Assembly (NCBI GenBank): GCA_023413895.1 | Contig: JAEZOU010000048.1 | Span: 1-20,069 of the forward strand | Length of the DNA stretch: 20,069 nt | DNA from: Bacteroidota bacterium | Lineage (GTDB): Bacteria; Bacteroidota; Bacteroidia; Bacteroidales; WCHB1-69 | Direction of reading: 5' to 3' | Shown: piece after piece, positions 1 to 8,596 of the stretch | How positions within the stretch are numbered: the first letter of the stretch is position 1 | Layout of the letters: each line of letters begins with the position of its first letter | Notes under the pieces: model-generated | Databases searched by the model: none | Told to the model about the DNA's origin: nothing | The model's input: the letters and a program-made list of their open reading frames with translations, nothing else | Translations under genes and position numbers: made by a program

Positions 1-801
1 AACATTATGAATACCTCAATTTTGGTATGGTTTGTACCGCAGATTGAAAAATTAACCTCTCTAATGGTTCAAGGAAGTAATGAAGAAGATGAGGTGGAAT
101 ATCGCTTGAAGTATATTAATACGGGATTTATGAATGTTGGTGAAGTGAGCATAGAGTTGGCGAAGAAAGAGATAGGTGAATTTGCGAAACGGATGGTCAG
201 AATGTACAACTTTATTCCTGATTTAATGAAGATGAAGCAAAATAGTAAGGAGTATAAGCCTCTACTTTCACGCGTGCAACATTATGAGGAAATTTCTGAT
301 AGAATGGAGATTGAAATTGCCGATTATTTGGATAAAATTCGTAGTGAATCTATTAGTGGTGACTCTTCGCTAAGAATGAGAGGAATGCTTCGTATTGTGG
401 ATAATTTGGAAAGTATTGGAGATCAAAACTATCAGCTAGCTAAGATGATAGATGATAGAAATAATGCAGGTATTCATTTTTCGGAGGAGATGGAGAAAAA
501 TCTATCTGGAATTTTTGAACTTGTTGGTCAGGCGCTTGAAATTATGATGAAAAATCTTGAACTAGCATACAACAACGTTGAAATTACTGAAGCACTTGAG
601 GTTGAGACACAGATAAATCAATATCGTGATCGCTTGCGTGTTAAGCACTTGGAGGATATTGATAATAAGGTGTATAGATATTCTGATGGTATTTATTACA
701 GTGGAATTTATTCTATTTTAGAGAAATTGGGTGACCATATTATCAACGTTACCGAGTCTATTGTCAATGCGAAACACACAACGGATAAAAGTTTAGTATA
801 A
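1..801 (+). CDS. Na+/phosphate cotransporter, C-terminal part (5' truncated by window)
   Basis: The frame is open from the first base, so this is the 3' part of a longer gene; the ATG at 7 is internal. About 266 residues are visible. A short hydrophobic stretch at the very start (LVWFVPQIEKL) looks like the end of the membrane domain. The rest is a long, charged, helical region resembling the PhoU-like C-terminal domain of bacterial Na/Pi cotransporters of the NptA/YjbB (SLC34-like) type, with the recurring pattern of a helix containing DNLESIGDQ and a later one with EKLGDHI. Those proteins import inorganic phosphate with sodium, and the cytoplasmic PhoU-like tail is thought to be regulatory. 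No terminator lies directly after the stop; the first good hairpin is at 1080-1106, beyond the GC-rich repeat. A free PhoU protein is the alternative, but the open frame upstream and the hydrophobic start favour the cotransporter. Confidence 0.75.
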   Translation, partial: NIMNTSILVWFVPQIEKLTSLMVQGSNEEDEVEYRLKYINTGFMNVGEVSIELAKKEIGEFAKRMVRMYNFIPDLMKMKQNSKEYKPLLSRVQHYEEISDRMEIEIADYLDKIRSESISGDSSLRMRGMLRIVDNLESIGDQNYQLAKMIDDRNNAGIHFSEEMEKNLSGIFELVGQALEIMMKNLELAYNNVEITEALEVETQINQYRDRLRVKHLEDIDNKVYRYSDGIYYSGIYSILEKLGDHIINVTESIVNAKHTTDKSLV

Positions 802-836
802 GAGGTAAGATAGCATTTGGGTTGGAGTTTTTCGTA

Positions 837-1021
837 AGAAGTTGCGTTAGGGATTGCAGCGGTTATGAGCGCCGATTTGTGAGTTATAGAACTTAGAGTT
901 TCGAGTTTAGTATTTGACATTAGAGAAAGAAGAAGCGAGAGAATGAGGCGCGAAATTTGAGCGGAAAGCCCGACGGCGAGCGGGTGGGGTTAAGCGGTGG
1001 AAAGAGCCGGAACGCCCAAAT
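837..1021 (+). repeat. GC-rich dispersed intergenic repeat, copy 1
   Basis: This block fills most of the 326-bp gap after the phosphate transporter. It shares three conserved pieces with an inverted copy at 17882-18158. The first is a 23-base identity at 849-871 (matches 18123-18145 reversed). The second is a 27-base identity at 952-978 (matches 17920-17946 reversed). The third is a looser end, GCCGG..CGCCCAAAT, at 1006-1021. The 80 bases between the first two pieces do not match the other copy, which has 176 bases there. The right half is far richer in G+C than the flanks. Neither copy carries a convincing conserved reading frame. Its nature (non-autonomous mobile element, RNA gene or processing site) is not known to me. 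Confidence 0.7.
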
Positions 1022-1079
1022 CACAAAAATACTCTTGAACCTTTTGGAGACGTAAATAAGCTGATATTATGTAAATAAA

Positions 1080-1106
1080 AAAGACCGACTTATGCAGCCG
1101 GTCTTT
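1080..1106 (-). terminator. Rho-independent terminator after the M16 protease gene
   Basis: The stem AAAGACCG (1080-1087) pairs with CGGTCTTT (1099-1106), extended by two inner pairs across an A-C mismatch, with loop TATGC. Read on the minus strand it is followed by a run of six T, so it ends the queA-to-protease unit 21 bases after the last stop codon. On the plus strand the tail is TTTAATTTT, weaker, but it may also stop transcripts of the phosphate transporter. Confidence 0.85.
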
Positions 1107-1127
1107 AATTTTATGAGGGTATCCAAA

Positions 1128-3941
1128 TTATTTCTTTGGAGCCATTTTTTCAGGATACATATCTACGCGGGTGTAGTGGTCTAAGTGGATATATTTTTGA
1201 GCAAACTCAATAATGTCTTGAATTGTAATACTGTTCACTTCGTTTGCGTAAGAGTCTAAATTCTCAAAGTTTTCGCCGTAGAAAACGTTATTGCTGATAT
1301 GATTCAACCAGAAACCATTGGTTTCGAGATCTGTTTCTCTCTTCTTAATCATCTGTTGTTTTACTTTAGCAAATGTTTCCTCTTTTGGACCTTTCTTTTG
1401 GAAGTTTTGGAGGATTTTGAAAACGGCTTTAGCTAATTTATCGGTGTTTTTAGGAGAACAGCTAAACATAACCATAGTTTCAAAAGAGGTTTCAGGATAT
1501 TTGCTATAACCCATATTCAACATTGGAGAGTAAACGCCGCTCATTTTTTCGCGAATTGTTTCGATAAGTTCGATAGATAAAGCCTCGCTGATTTGGTCGA
1601 TAATCATTCTGTTTTTAGCATTCCATTCAAATTCTTCGCTGAACATAATGCCCACCCAACTTTGTTCTTCAGTCCCTACAAAAACATCATTTTCAACAAT
1701 TCCTTTTGGGAAACCTTTGAAAACATCAGTTTTGAAGTTTTCTTTTTCATTAGTACAAGGTAGAGAGCCTAAGTATTTTTCAATATGTTGGTGAAGAGTT
1801 GCTTCGTCGAAGTTTCCTACGAAATAGTAGGTAAAGTCAGCAGGATTAGCAAAACGTTGTTGATAGATTTGGAAAGCTCGTTCATAGTCAACTTGTGCTA
1901 AGAACTCGTCTGACATTGTCAATTGGTTTACGTAGTAAGGGTCGTTTTGAGTAGAAGTAGAGAGAAGTTCACCGATGAATTTGTACATAGGTTGTGCTTT
2001 AATCATCTTCAATTGTTCTTGGGTTTCACCCATTACCAAGGCGTAAACTGCGGTATCGTAGCGAGGTTGAGTAAAGAATGAATATAGATATTGGAAGAAG
2101 AATTCAATATCTTTAGGTGCGAAAGAACCTTGGAAACCTTCAGAGATTTGAGAGATATAAGGAACGATTCCAGCTTTTTTGCTTTGCATTTTTTTCTCTA
2201 AACTTGAAAAGTCGAGTTCTCCAATACCAGCTCTGTCCACGAGGTCAGTAGCGAAAAGTCCTGAAGCTAAGTCACATTCGTAGTATAAACTCATACCACC
2301 TTTACTTTGTGCTGCGAAGATTACTTCGTCGTTTTTGAAATCGGTATATTTAGTGATAACTTTAATTCCGTTAGAAAGGGTTAACTCTTGTGCGCCTACT
2401 TCAGGGATCTCTCTTTTACTGATAATTGCGCCAGCATTAATTTTGTCGGGGTCAACCAATTCTCTATCTTTGTATGTATCTACGTATGGTTCTACATTTT
2501 CCAAAGAAGCATCGTTGATGATGTTGAGAAGTTGTTGTTCTGTTGGGATTACAATTCCTTCTTTTTCAGGCATTGTGACTACAGCAACGAGGTTTTCTTT
2601 GGTAATCCAAGACTTAACCATTTCGTTGATTTCGTCCAAAGTGATTTCATCGATATATTTTTTTGCGTAGTTGTATTCGCGTTTTGCGCCTGGAATAGGT
2701 TGTTTGCTTACAAAATTTTGAACATATTGAGATGCGAATCTACGAGATTCGGTTTTGTCAACCTCTTTAGATTCTCTTTCATACATATTTAACAAAGCTT
2801 CTTTTGCTCTATCGAGTTCAGTTTGAAGGAATCCATGGTTGCGTACGCGATAATCTTCTTGAAGTAGAATTGTAAAAGCTTCTAAAATTCTGTTTTCTTT
2901 TGCTACGATTTGACCTTGGTAAGCATCACATTCACCGATTAAAGTTCCATAGCCAGCGCCAGCTTGAATGAATGGAACGTTGGCTTTTTGTTGCATTTCA
3001 GAAAAACGAGAAGAGTACATCATAGAGGAGAGTTCTATCGCCAACTGTTTTTTGAAATCTCCTAAAGTTTTGATGGTGAAATGAGGGTGTTTGCGGAAAA
3101 TCATTGCAATGTTTCCGCTTGCTTCAGGGTCTGAACATACAACTACCAATGGATCTTTATTATTGGCAATTGGATACATAATCTTTTCGCGAGGATTCTC
3201 TTTTGCTGGAATTTTACCAAAAGTCTCGATGATAAGTGGTTCAATATCGGCAGTTTTAATATCACCAACAATTACTACAGCTTGGAGGTCTGGTCTGTAC
3301 CAATCGCGATAGAATTGACGAATAGTTTCATATTTGTGGTTTTGGATTACTTCCAAGGTTCCGATAGGCATACGATTTGCGTAGCGGGAATCGGTAAGTG
3401 CTACTGGGAACCATTTTTTTCTCATTCTATCGTCAGCACCCAAGCCCATTCTGTATTCTTCAGAGATAATACCTCTTTCAGCATCAATTTCTTTACCATC
3501 GAAAAGGAGACCATTTGCCCAACCTTTCAAGATATTAATACCCATATTTAAGTGTTCTACAGGAATGGTAAGCTCGTAAACGGTTTCATCAAAACTAGTG
3601 TAAGCATTAATTTCGCGACCGAATGATACACCAATTTTTTGTAGTTCGCTAATCATTGTATTGCCAGGGTAGCCTTCGATACCATTGAATGCCATGTGTT
3701 CGGTGAAGTGTGCCAATCCTAGTTGGTCTTCATTTTCTTGCATAGAACCCGCACGTACGGCTAAACGCATCTCGACGCGACCTTCTGGTTTTTTATTTTC
3801 GCGAATGTAATAGGTCATTCCGTTAGGAAGTTTTCCAATTTTTACGTTAGGGTCGTTTTTTAATTCTGCAGTAAGGTCTTGACCCATGACCATTGTACTC
3901 ATACTGAATAGGAGTACAAATAGAAAGAATATTTTTTTCAT
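1128..3941 (-). CDS. secreted M16 family zinc metalloprotease (insulinase/pitrilysin type)
   Basis: The product is 937 residues. Residues 1-20 form a signal peptide (MKKIFFLFVLLFSMSTMVMG) with likely cleavage before Gln21, so it acts in the periplasm or at the outer membrane. The inverted zinc motif HFTEH is at 78-82 (His78 and His82 as ligands, Glu81 as general base). The third ligand is expected in ERGIISEE near 155-162. The length equals two fused M16 halves: a catalytic N-terminal half, then a second, inactive-looking half from about residue 520 (starting near QELTLSNGIKVITKY) with no HxxEH. Family members degrade peptides and small proteins; the substrate here is not predictable. The gene starts 41 bases after the guaA stop with no TAnnTTTG box between them, so it is probably the last gene of the queA-purM-purN-guaA unit. 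The strong terminator at 1080-1106 follows. Confidence 0.9.
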   Translation of the reverse strand: MKKIFFLFVLLFSMSTMVMGQDLTAELKNDPNVKIGKLPNGMTYYIRENKKPEGRVEMRLAVRAGSMQENEDQLGLAHFTEHMAFNGIEGYPGNTMISELQKIGVSFGREINAYTSFDETVYELTIPVEHLNMGINILKGWANGLLFDGKEIDAERGIISEEYRMGLGADDRMRKKWFPVALTDSRYANRMPIGTLEVIQNHKYETIRQFYRDWYRPDLQAVVIVGDIKTADIEPLIIETFGKIPAKENPREKIMYPIANNKDPLVVVCSDPEASGNIAMIFRKHPHFTIKTLGDFKKQLAIELSSMMYSSRFSEMQQKANVPFIQAGAGYGTLIGECDAYQGQIVAKENRILEAFTILLQEDYRVRNHGFLQTELDRAKEALLNMYERESKEVDKTESRRFASQYVQNFVSKQPIPGAKREYNYAKKYIDEITLDEINEMVKSWITKENLVAVVTMPEKEGIVIPTEQQLLNIINDASLENVEPYVDTYKDRELVDPDKINAGAIISKREIPEVGAQELTLSNGIKVITKYTDFKNDEVIFAAQSKGGMSLYYECDLASGLFATDLVDRAGIGELDFSSLEKKMQSKKAGIVPYISQISEGFQGSFAPKDIEFFFQYLYSFFTQPRYDTAVYALVMGETQEQLKMIKAQPMYKFIGELLSTSTQNDPYYVNQLTMSDEFLAQVDYERAFQIYQQRFANPADFTYYFVGNFDEATLHQHIEKYLGSLPCTNEKENFKTDVFKGFPKGIVENDVFVGTEEQSWVGIMFSEEFEWNAKNRMIIDQISEALSIELIETIREKMSGVYSPMLNMGYSKYPETSFETMVMFSCSPKNTDKLAKAVFKILQNFQKKGPKEETFAKVKQQMIKKRETDLETNGFWLNHISNNVFYGENFENLDSYANEVNSITIQDIIEFAQKYIHLDHYTRVDMYPEKMAPKK

Positions 3942-3982
3942 CTTTGATTGTTTTATATTGTTATCAATTTAGCTTGCAAGAT

Positions 3983-5506
3983 TTACTCCCACTCGATTGT
4001 TGCGGGTGGTTTCGAACTGATGTCATAAACAACGCGGTTGATACCTTTTACTTTATTGATGATTTCGTTGGAAACCTTGGCTAAAAATTCGTAAGGGAGT
4101 TTAGCCCAATCTGCGGTCATACCATCAGTGGAGAGTACGGCACGGAGAGCAACAGCATTTTCGTATGTTCTTTCATCGCCCATAACGCCTACAGATTGTA
4201 CAGGAAGTAGAATGGTACCTGCTTGCCAAACTTGAGAATAGAGACCGTTATCTTTTAAACCTTGAATGAAGATATGGTCAGCTTCTTGAAGAATGCGAAC
4301 TTTTTCTTCTGTAATATCACCTAAAATTCTAACACCAAGTCCTGGACCAGGGAAAGGATGACGTTGGATCAAGTCTTCTGGAATTCCTAAAGTTTTTCCA
4401 ACTCTTCTAACTTCATCCTTAAAAAGAAGATCCAAAGGTTCAATAACCTTAAGATTCATCTTTTCTGGAAGGCCGCCTACGTTGTGGTGTGATTTGATTA
4501 CCATACCCGTAATAGAGAGTGATTCAATGCGATCTGGGTAGATAGTCCCCTGTGCTAGCCATTTGATGTCTTGTAGTTTGTGAGCTTCTTCATCGAAAAC
4601 ATCAATAAAGCCTTTTCCAATGATTTTGCGTTTTTTTTCTGGGTCTGTTACTCCTTTTAGTTCGTTATAAAAGCGTTGCGCCGCATTAACACCAATCACG
4701 TTAAGTCCTAATTGTTTGTAGTTTTCGAGTACAGATTCGAACTCGTTTTTGCGGAGTAAACCATTGTCAACAAAGATACAGAAGAGGTTTTTGCCAATAG
4801 CTTTATTAAGCAGAACAGCGGCAACGGTTGAGTCAACACCGCCAGATAAACCTAAAACTACCCTATCATTTTGAAGTTTATCTCTTAATTTTTGGATAGT
4901 GGATTCTATAAAAGAATCGGGAGTCCAATTTTTTGTGCATCCACAAATTTTCTGGACAAAGTTGTTGAGAAGAATGGTGCCGTCTTCGCTGTGATACACT
5001 TCGGGGTGGAATTGCACTGCCCAAGTATTTTCGCCTTCAATATGATATGCCGCTACATCAACCTCATCAGTGCTAGCAATAATTTTGTAGTTTTTAGGAA
5101 GTTGAGTGATGGTGTCGCCGTGAGACATCCATACTTGTGATGAAAGATTAACTCCTTCCATCAGAATGTTGGAGGAATCGATTTTGCTAAGAATAGCTCT
5201 ACCATATTCGCGGGTGTTTGCTGCTGCAATAGTGCCACCTCCGTAGTGCGCCAGCAATTGCGCTCCGTAGCAGATGCCGAGTAGGGGATAATGCCCACGA
5301 ATTTCGGACAAATCCGGCTTGAAAGCTTCTGGTTGGTTTACAGAAAATGGGCTTCCAGACAGAATGACACCTTTGATGTCGTTGCGTTCTTGTGGAAATT
5401 TGTTATAAGGAAGAATTTCGCAGTAAACATTAAGTTCGCGGATTCTTCGGGCTATCAATTGGGTGTATTGAGAACCAAAATCGAGAATGATTATTCTTTC
5501 GTTCAT
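3983..5506 (-). CDS. guaA: GMP synthase (glutamine-hydrolysing)
   Basis: A 507-residue cytosolic enzyme that aminates XMP to GMP with ATP and glutamine, the last step of GMP synthesis. The N-terminal class I glutamine amidotransferase domain has the nucleophile Cys79 in LLGICYGAQ, and the His167/Glu169 pair in VQFHPEV. The ATP-pyrophosphatase domain follows, with the PP-loop SGGVDS at 221-226. The C-terminal dimerisation domain contains HPFPGPGLGVR and ends in the family tail KPPATIEWE. Length and domain order are normal for GuaA. Its ATG overlaps the stop of purN by four bases (ATGA), which implies translational coupling. Together with purM and purN upstream it links IMP synthesis to the guanine branch. 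Confidence 0.97.
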   Translation of the reverse strand: MNERIIILDFGSQYTQLIARRIRELNVYCEILPYNKFPQERNDIKGVILSGSPFSVNQPEAFKPDLSEIRGHYPLLGICYGAQLLAHYGGGTIAAANTREYGRAILSKIDSSNILMEGVNLSSQVWMSHGDTITQLPKNYKIIASTDEVDVAAYHIEGENTWAVQFHPEVYHSEDGTILLNNFVQKICGCTKNWTPDSFIESTIQKLRDKLQNDRVVLGLSGGVDSTVAAVLLNKAIGKNLFCIFVDNGLLRKNEFESVLENYKQLGLNVIGVNAAQRFYNELKGVTDPEKKRKIIGKGFIDVFDEEAHKLQDIKWLAQGTIYPDRIESLSITGMVIKSHHNVGGLPEKMNLKVIEPLDLLFKDEVRRVGKTLGIPEDLIQRHPFPGPGLGVRILGDITEEKVRILQEADHIFIQGLKDNGLYSQVWQAGTILLPVQSVGVMGDERTYENAVALRAVLSTDGMTADWAKLPYEFLAKVSNEIINKVKGINRVVYDISSKPPATIEWE

Positions 5507-6099
5507 AGGTTATTATCTTCTAATAATTTTTGAATTGTTGCAGGATAAAGTTTATGTTCAATAGCATGAATTTCTGTTTCCACTTCATCAATTGTTTCTG
5601 TACCATTGATATGAAAAGAGGCTTGGTCGATAATTTCGCCCGTATCAATACCGCTATCTACATAGTGAATGGTGACACCGAAAACTTTCACGCCATATTC
5701 GAATGCATCTTTGATGCCATGAGCACCAGGAAATGCAGGGAGTAGTGCGGGGTGGATATTGATGATTTTGCGAGGGAACATCGTGAGTAGTGTATTCCCG
5801 ATAATGCGCATATAACCCGCTAGAACAATTAGTTCGACACCTTTGGCAATTAGTTGTGCTGCAATCATTTTTTCGTAGTCCGCTTTACTTGCGTAATTTT
5901 TTGCGGAGAATGCAATAATGTCAATTCCTTCTTTAATTGCTCGCTGCACGGAGTAGCTTTCGGGTTTATCGGTTACTAAACATACAATTTCAGCCATCAG
6001 TGCTCCATTTTTGATGGCGTCAATGATGGCTTGAAAATTAGAACCGAAACCGGAAGCGAAAACTGCGATTTTGGGAAGTTGTGGGCGTATATTATTCAT
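5503..6099 (-). CDS. purN: phosphoribosylglycinamide formyltransferase (GAR transformylase)
   Basis: A 198-residue enzyme that transfers the formyl group of 10-formyl-tetrahydrofolate to GAR in purine synthesis. The N-terminal fold starts with KIAVFASGFGSNFQAI (phosphate-binding loop, about 10-25). The catalytic triad is visible: Asn114 and His116 in NIHPALLP, and Asp152 in DSGIDTGEI, with the same His-Asp spacing (36) as in E. coli PurN. The length is typical. The start codon lies inside the 3' end of purM (8-base overlap) and the stop overlaps the guaA start, so it is translated as the middle of a coupled trio. Confidence 0.96.
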   Translation of the reverse strand: MNNIRPQLPKIAVFASGFGSNFQAIIDAIKNGALMAEIVCLVTDKPESYSVQRAIKEGIDIIAFSAKNYASKADYEKMIAAQLIAKGVELIVLAGYMRIIGNTLLTMFPRKIINIHPALLPAFPGAHGIKDAFEYGVKVFGVTIHYVDSGIDTGEIIDQASFHINGTETIDEVETEIHAIEHKLYPATIQKLLEDNNL

Positions 6100-7126
6100 T
6101 GGTGATGATATTTACGCCAGGTTTGTTTGTAACTTCGCCAATCACAAAGGCTTTTTCACCATTTTGGTTGAGAATGTCAATAGTTTGTTGTGCATCAGCA
6201 GCATCAACTACGGCAACCATACCGATTCCCATATTGAACACGTTGAACATCTCTCTATGTGGCACTTTGCCAACTTTTTCCAAGAATGCGAAAATAGGAG
6301 GTTTTTCCCAAGCTTTTTCGTCAACAGTAATTCCTTGCTCTTCTGTTAGCACGCGAGGTATATTTTCATCAAATCCACCACCAGTAATATGGCAAATTGC
6401 GTGAACATCAACAGATTCCAACAATTGAAGAACAGGTTTTACATAAATTTTAGTAGGGGTTAGAAGAACTTCTCCCAATTTTCCATTCAACTCTTCGTAA
6501 TATTCGTTAAGGTCAAGTTGGTTGTCTTTTAAAACAATTTTTCTCACCAAAGAGAAACCGTTAGAGTGAACTCCTGAAGATTGGATACCAACGAGTAGGT
6601 CGCCAACTTTCACTTTAGAACCATCAATGAGTTTGCTTTTTTCAACGGCTCCGACGGTAAATCCGGCAATGTCGTATTCGTCAATATCGTACATGTCAGG
6701 CATTTCTGCGGTTTCTCCACCAATTAAAGCAGCGTTAGATAATACGCAACCGTCAGCAACACCTTTGACTATTTGCTCGATTTTTGCGGGGTCGTTTTTG
6801 CCAACTGCGATATAGTCGAGGAAGAAGAGCGGTTGAGCGCCTTGCGCTAAAACGTCGTTTACACACATGGCAACAACATCTTGGCCGATGGTGTCATGTT
6901 TGTCCATTAAAAATGCCAATTTTAGTTTCGTGCCTACCCCGTCAGTGCCACTAACGAGAACAGGTTCGCGCATGTTAAGTAGCGAAAGATCGAACATTCC
7001 TCCAAAACTGCCAATGTTCCCCATCATACCCAAACGATGAGTTTTTGAAATATGTTTTTTTATTCTTCTAACGGATTCATAGCCTGCTTCAAGGCTAACT
7101 CCTGATTCTTTATAAGATTGTGACAT
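6092..7126 (-). CDS. purM: phosphoribosylformylglycinamidine cyclo-ligase (AIR synthetase)
   Basis: A 344-residue ATP-dependent enzyme closing the imidazole ring of FGAM to give AIR. Family signatures are in order: GTDGVGTK at 60-67, DVVAMCVNDVL at 83-93 (metal/ATP region), GGETAEMP at 136-143, and the C-terminal AIRS_C half with ICHITGGGFDENIPRVL. Length is normal. It begins 15 bases after the queA stop and overlaps purN, so it is an internal gene of the queA unit. Its product is two steps downstream of the purN product in the pathway; purL is not in the window. Confidence 0.96.
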   Translation of the reverse strand: MSQSYKESGVSLEAGYESVRRIKKHISKTHRLGMMGNIGSFGGMFDLSLLNMREPVLVSGTDGVGTKLKLAFLMDKHDTIGQDVVAMCVNDVLAQGAQPLFFLDYIAVGKNDPAKIEQIVKGVADGCVLSNAALIGGETAEMPDMYDIDEYDIAGFTVGAVEKSKLIDGSKVKVGDLLVGIQSSGVHSNGFSLVRKIVLKDNQLDLNEYYEELNGKLGEVLLTPTKIYVKPVLQLLESVDVHAICHITGGGFDENIPRVLTEEQGITVDEKAWEKPPIFAFLEKVGKVPHREMFNVFNMGIGMVAVVDAADAQQTIDILNQNGEKAFVIGEVTNKPGVNIITNE

Positions 7127-7141
7127 AGTGTTTTATGTTGT

Positions 7142-8197
7142 TTAAATAATTAACATTGCATCTCCGTAAGTGAGAAAATTATATTTTTCAGCGATAGCTT
7201 CTTTGTAAGCACGCATAATGAATTCATAGCCACCAAAAGCAGCCACCATCATCAACATAGGACTTTGTGGAGCATGGAAATTGGTAATTAAGGCATCTCC
7301 AGAAAGGAATTTGTAAGGAGGGAAGATAAATTTATTTGTCCATCCATCAAAAGTTTTGATCTTTCCTGTTGTGTAAATTGATGATTCTAATGCTTTTAAG
7401 GTAGTGGTTCCAACGATACAAACCTTTTTGTTATTTGATTTGGCATTGTTGATAAAATCTGCAGTTTCTTGCGTAATAAGCATCTGTTCAGAGTCTGCCT
7501 TATGTTTGGTGAGGTCTTCCACATCAATATCTCTAAAGTTCCCTAATCCTGCGTGAAGTGTTACTGACGTAATGTCGATACCTTTAATTTCAAATCTTTT
7601 GAGAAGTTCGCGGCTAAAGTGGAAACCAGCGGTAGGAGCTGCTACGGCGCCTTCTTCTGAAGCATATAGCGTTTGGTAATCTTTTTCATCGTCAGGTTCA
7701 ATTTCGCGAAGTCGCAAAATGTCGTCAGGAAGGGGGGTGTTCCCCATCTCTTTCAGTTTTTTGCGGAATGCTTCATAATCCCCTTCAAATAGGAAACGTA
7801 GTGTTCTACCGCGGGAGGTTGTGTTGTCGATAACTTCCGCAACCAAGTCGCTTTCATTGCCAAAATAGAGTTTGTTGCCAATTCTAATTTTTCGGGCAGG
7901 GTCAACAAGAACGTCCCATAGACGACTTTCTGCGTCAAGTTCACGCAAAAGGAAAACGCGAATCTGAGCACCCGTCTTCTCCTTTTCTCCAAAAAGAAGT
8001 GCTGGAAATACTTTGGTATTGTTGGTGACAAAAATATCACCTTCGTCAAAGTAATCGATAATATCCTTAAATAGTTTGTGCTCAATAGTTTCTGTTTTCC
8101 TATTGAGTACCATTAATCGTGCTTGATCACGCTCTTGTGCTGGATGTAGAGCAATCAATTCCTGTGGTAAAAAATACTTAAATTGAGATAGTTTCAT
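7142..8197 (-). CDS. queA: S-adenosylmethionine:tRNA ribosyltransferase-isomerase
   Basis: QueA transfers and isomerises the ribosyl part of SAM onto preQ1-modified tRNA to form epoxyqueuosine at the wobble position of GUN anticodons. The protein (351 residues from this start) shows the family blocks RDQARLMVLNR, VTNNTKVFPA, TAGFHFSRELL, VTLHAGLGNFRDI and NFHAPQSPMLMMVAAFGG. I place the start at the ATG at 8197 (MKLSQFKYFLP), the normal QueA N-terminus. The frame stays open for seven more codons up to a TTG at 8218, but those bases overlap the promoter -7 box, so they are untranslated leader. It is the first gene of the minus-strand unit running through purM, purN and guaA. Confidence 0.95.
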   Translation of the reverse strand: MKLSQFKYFLPQELIALHPAQERDQARLMVLNRKTETIEHKLFKDIIDYFDEGDIFVTNNTKVFPALLFGEKEKTGAQIRVFLLRELDAESRLWDVLVDPARKIRIGNKLYFGNESDLVAEVIDNTTSRGRTLRFLFEGDYEAFRKKLKEMGNTPLPDDILRLREIEPDDEKDYQTLYASEEGAVAAPTAGFHFSRELLKRFEIKGIDITSVTLHAGLGNFRDIDVEDLTKHKADSEQMLITQETADFINNAKSNNKKVCIVGTTTLKALESSIYTTGKIKTFDGWTNKFIFPPYKFLSGDALITNFHAPQSPMLMMVAAFGGYEFIMRAYKEAIAEKYNFLTYGDAMLII

Positions 8198-8215
8198 TTT
8201 TCCAAATTTAGGTCG

Positions 8216-8223
8216 CAAAAGTA
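8216..8223 (-). promoter_or_regulatory. Bacteroidetes-type promoter (-7 box) of queA
   Basis: On the minus strand this reads TACTTTTG, a match to the Bacteroidetes -7 consensus TAnnTTTG. A weak -33 element (TTGC) lies 19 bases further upstream. It leaves a leader of only about 15-20 bases before the ATG at 8197 and is the only promoter I see for the queA-to-protease unit. Confidence 0.6.
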
Positions 8224-8491
8224 CGACAAAATTTCAAATTTTGCAACCTAATTTCTTTTATTTTACTATATTTTTTTTGATTTTAAAATGTTGAAATTTA
8301 TAATCAATATTATTTATACTATAATAAAATATAGTATAGTAATTAATTTAATTTATTAGTTTGTTTTCTGATTTTATTAATGAATCCGGAGTAAAATAGA
8401 TTGAATCTTTTTTTTCTAAGAGTCAGTAAAATTTGTTTTTTTTAATGGATGAAAAAGGATTTTTTTCTGAACAGAGTAAAAGAAATTTTAT
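8224..8491. other. AT-rich divergent intergenic region between queA and ftcD
   Basis: Very AT-rich DNA with no reading frame resembling a gene. It separates the divergent queA and ftcD promoters. It holds one clear inverted repeat, TATACTATA (8315-8323) and TATAGTATA (8330-8338) around a 6-base loop, which could be an operator or a cruciform. I see no riboswitch that I recognise. Confidence 0.5.
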
Positions 8492-8499
8492 TACATTTG
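8492..8499 (+). promoter_or_regulatory. Bacteroidetes-type promoter (-7 box) of ftcD
   Basis: TACATTTG matches TAnnTTTG. The -33 element is not clear. The implied leader is about 90 bases and AT-rich, longer than the leaders of the neighbouring genes, so some post-transcriptional control of ftcD is possible but not shown. Confidence 0.5.
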
Positions 8500-8596
8500 C
8501 CTTCCTATTATTCGTGTTTTTTGAATAACTTAAAACGTTAAGATATAGGATTTTATAACTAATAGAATCAATTATTAAAATCAAAAAATAAATTCA

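Noticed and set aside
8398..8440. Small palindrome AGATTGAATCT followed by a T run upstream of ftcD, looking like a terminator or attenuator
   Set aside because: The palindrome leaves no room for a loop and lies upstream of the ftcD promoter box, so it cannot attenuate ftcD and has no gene to terminate.
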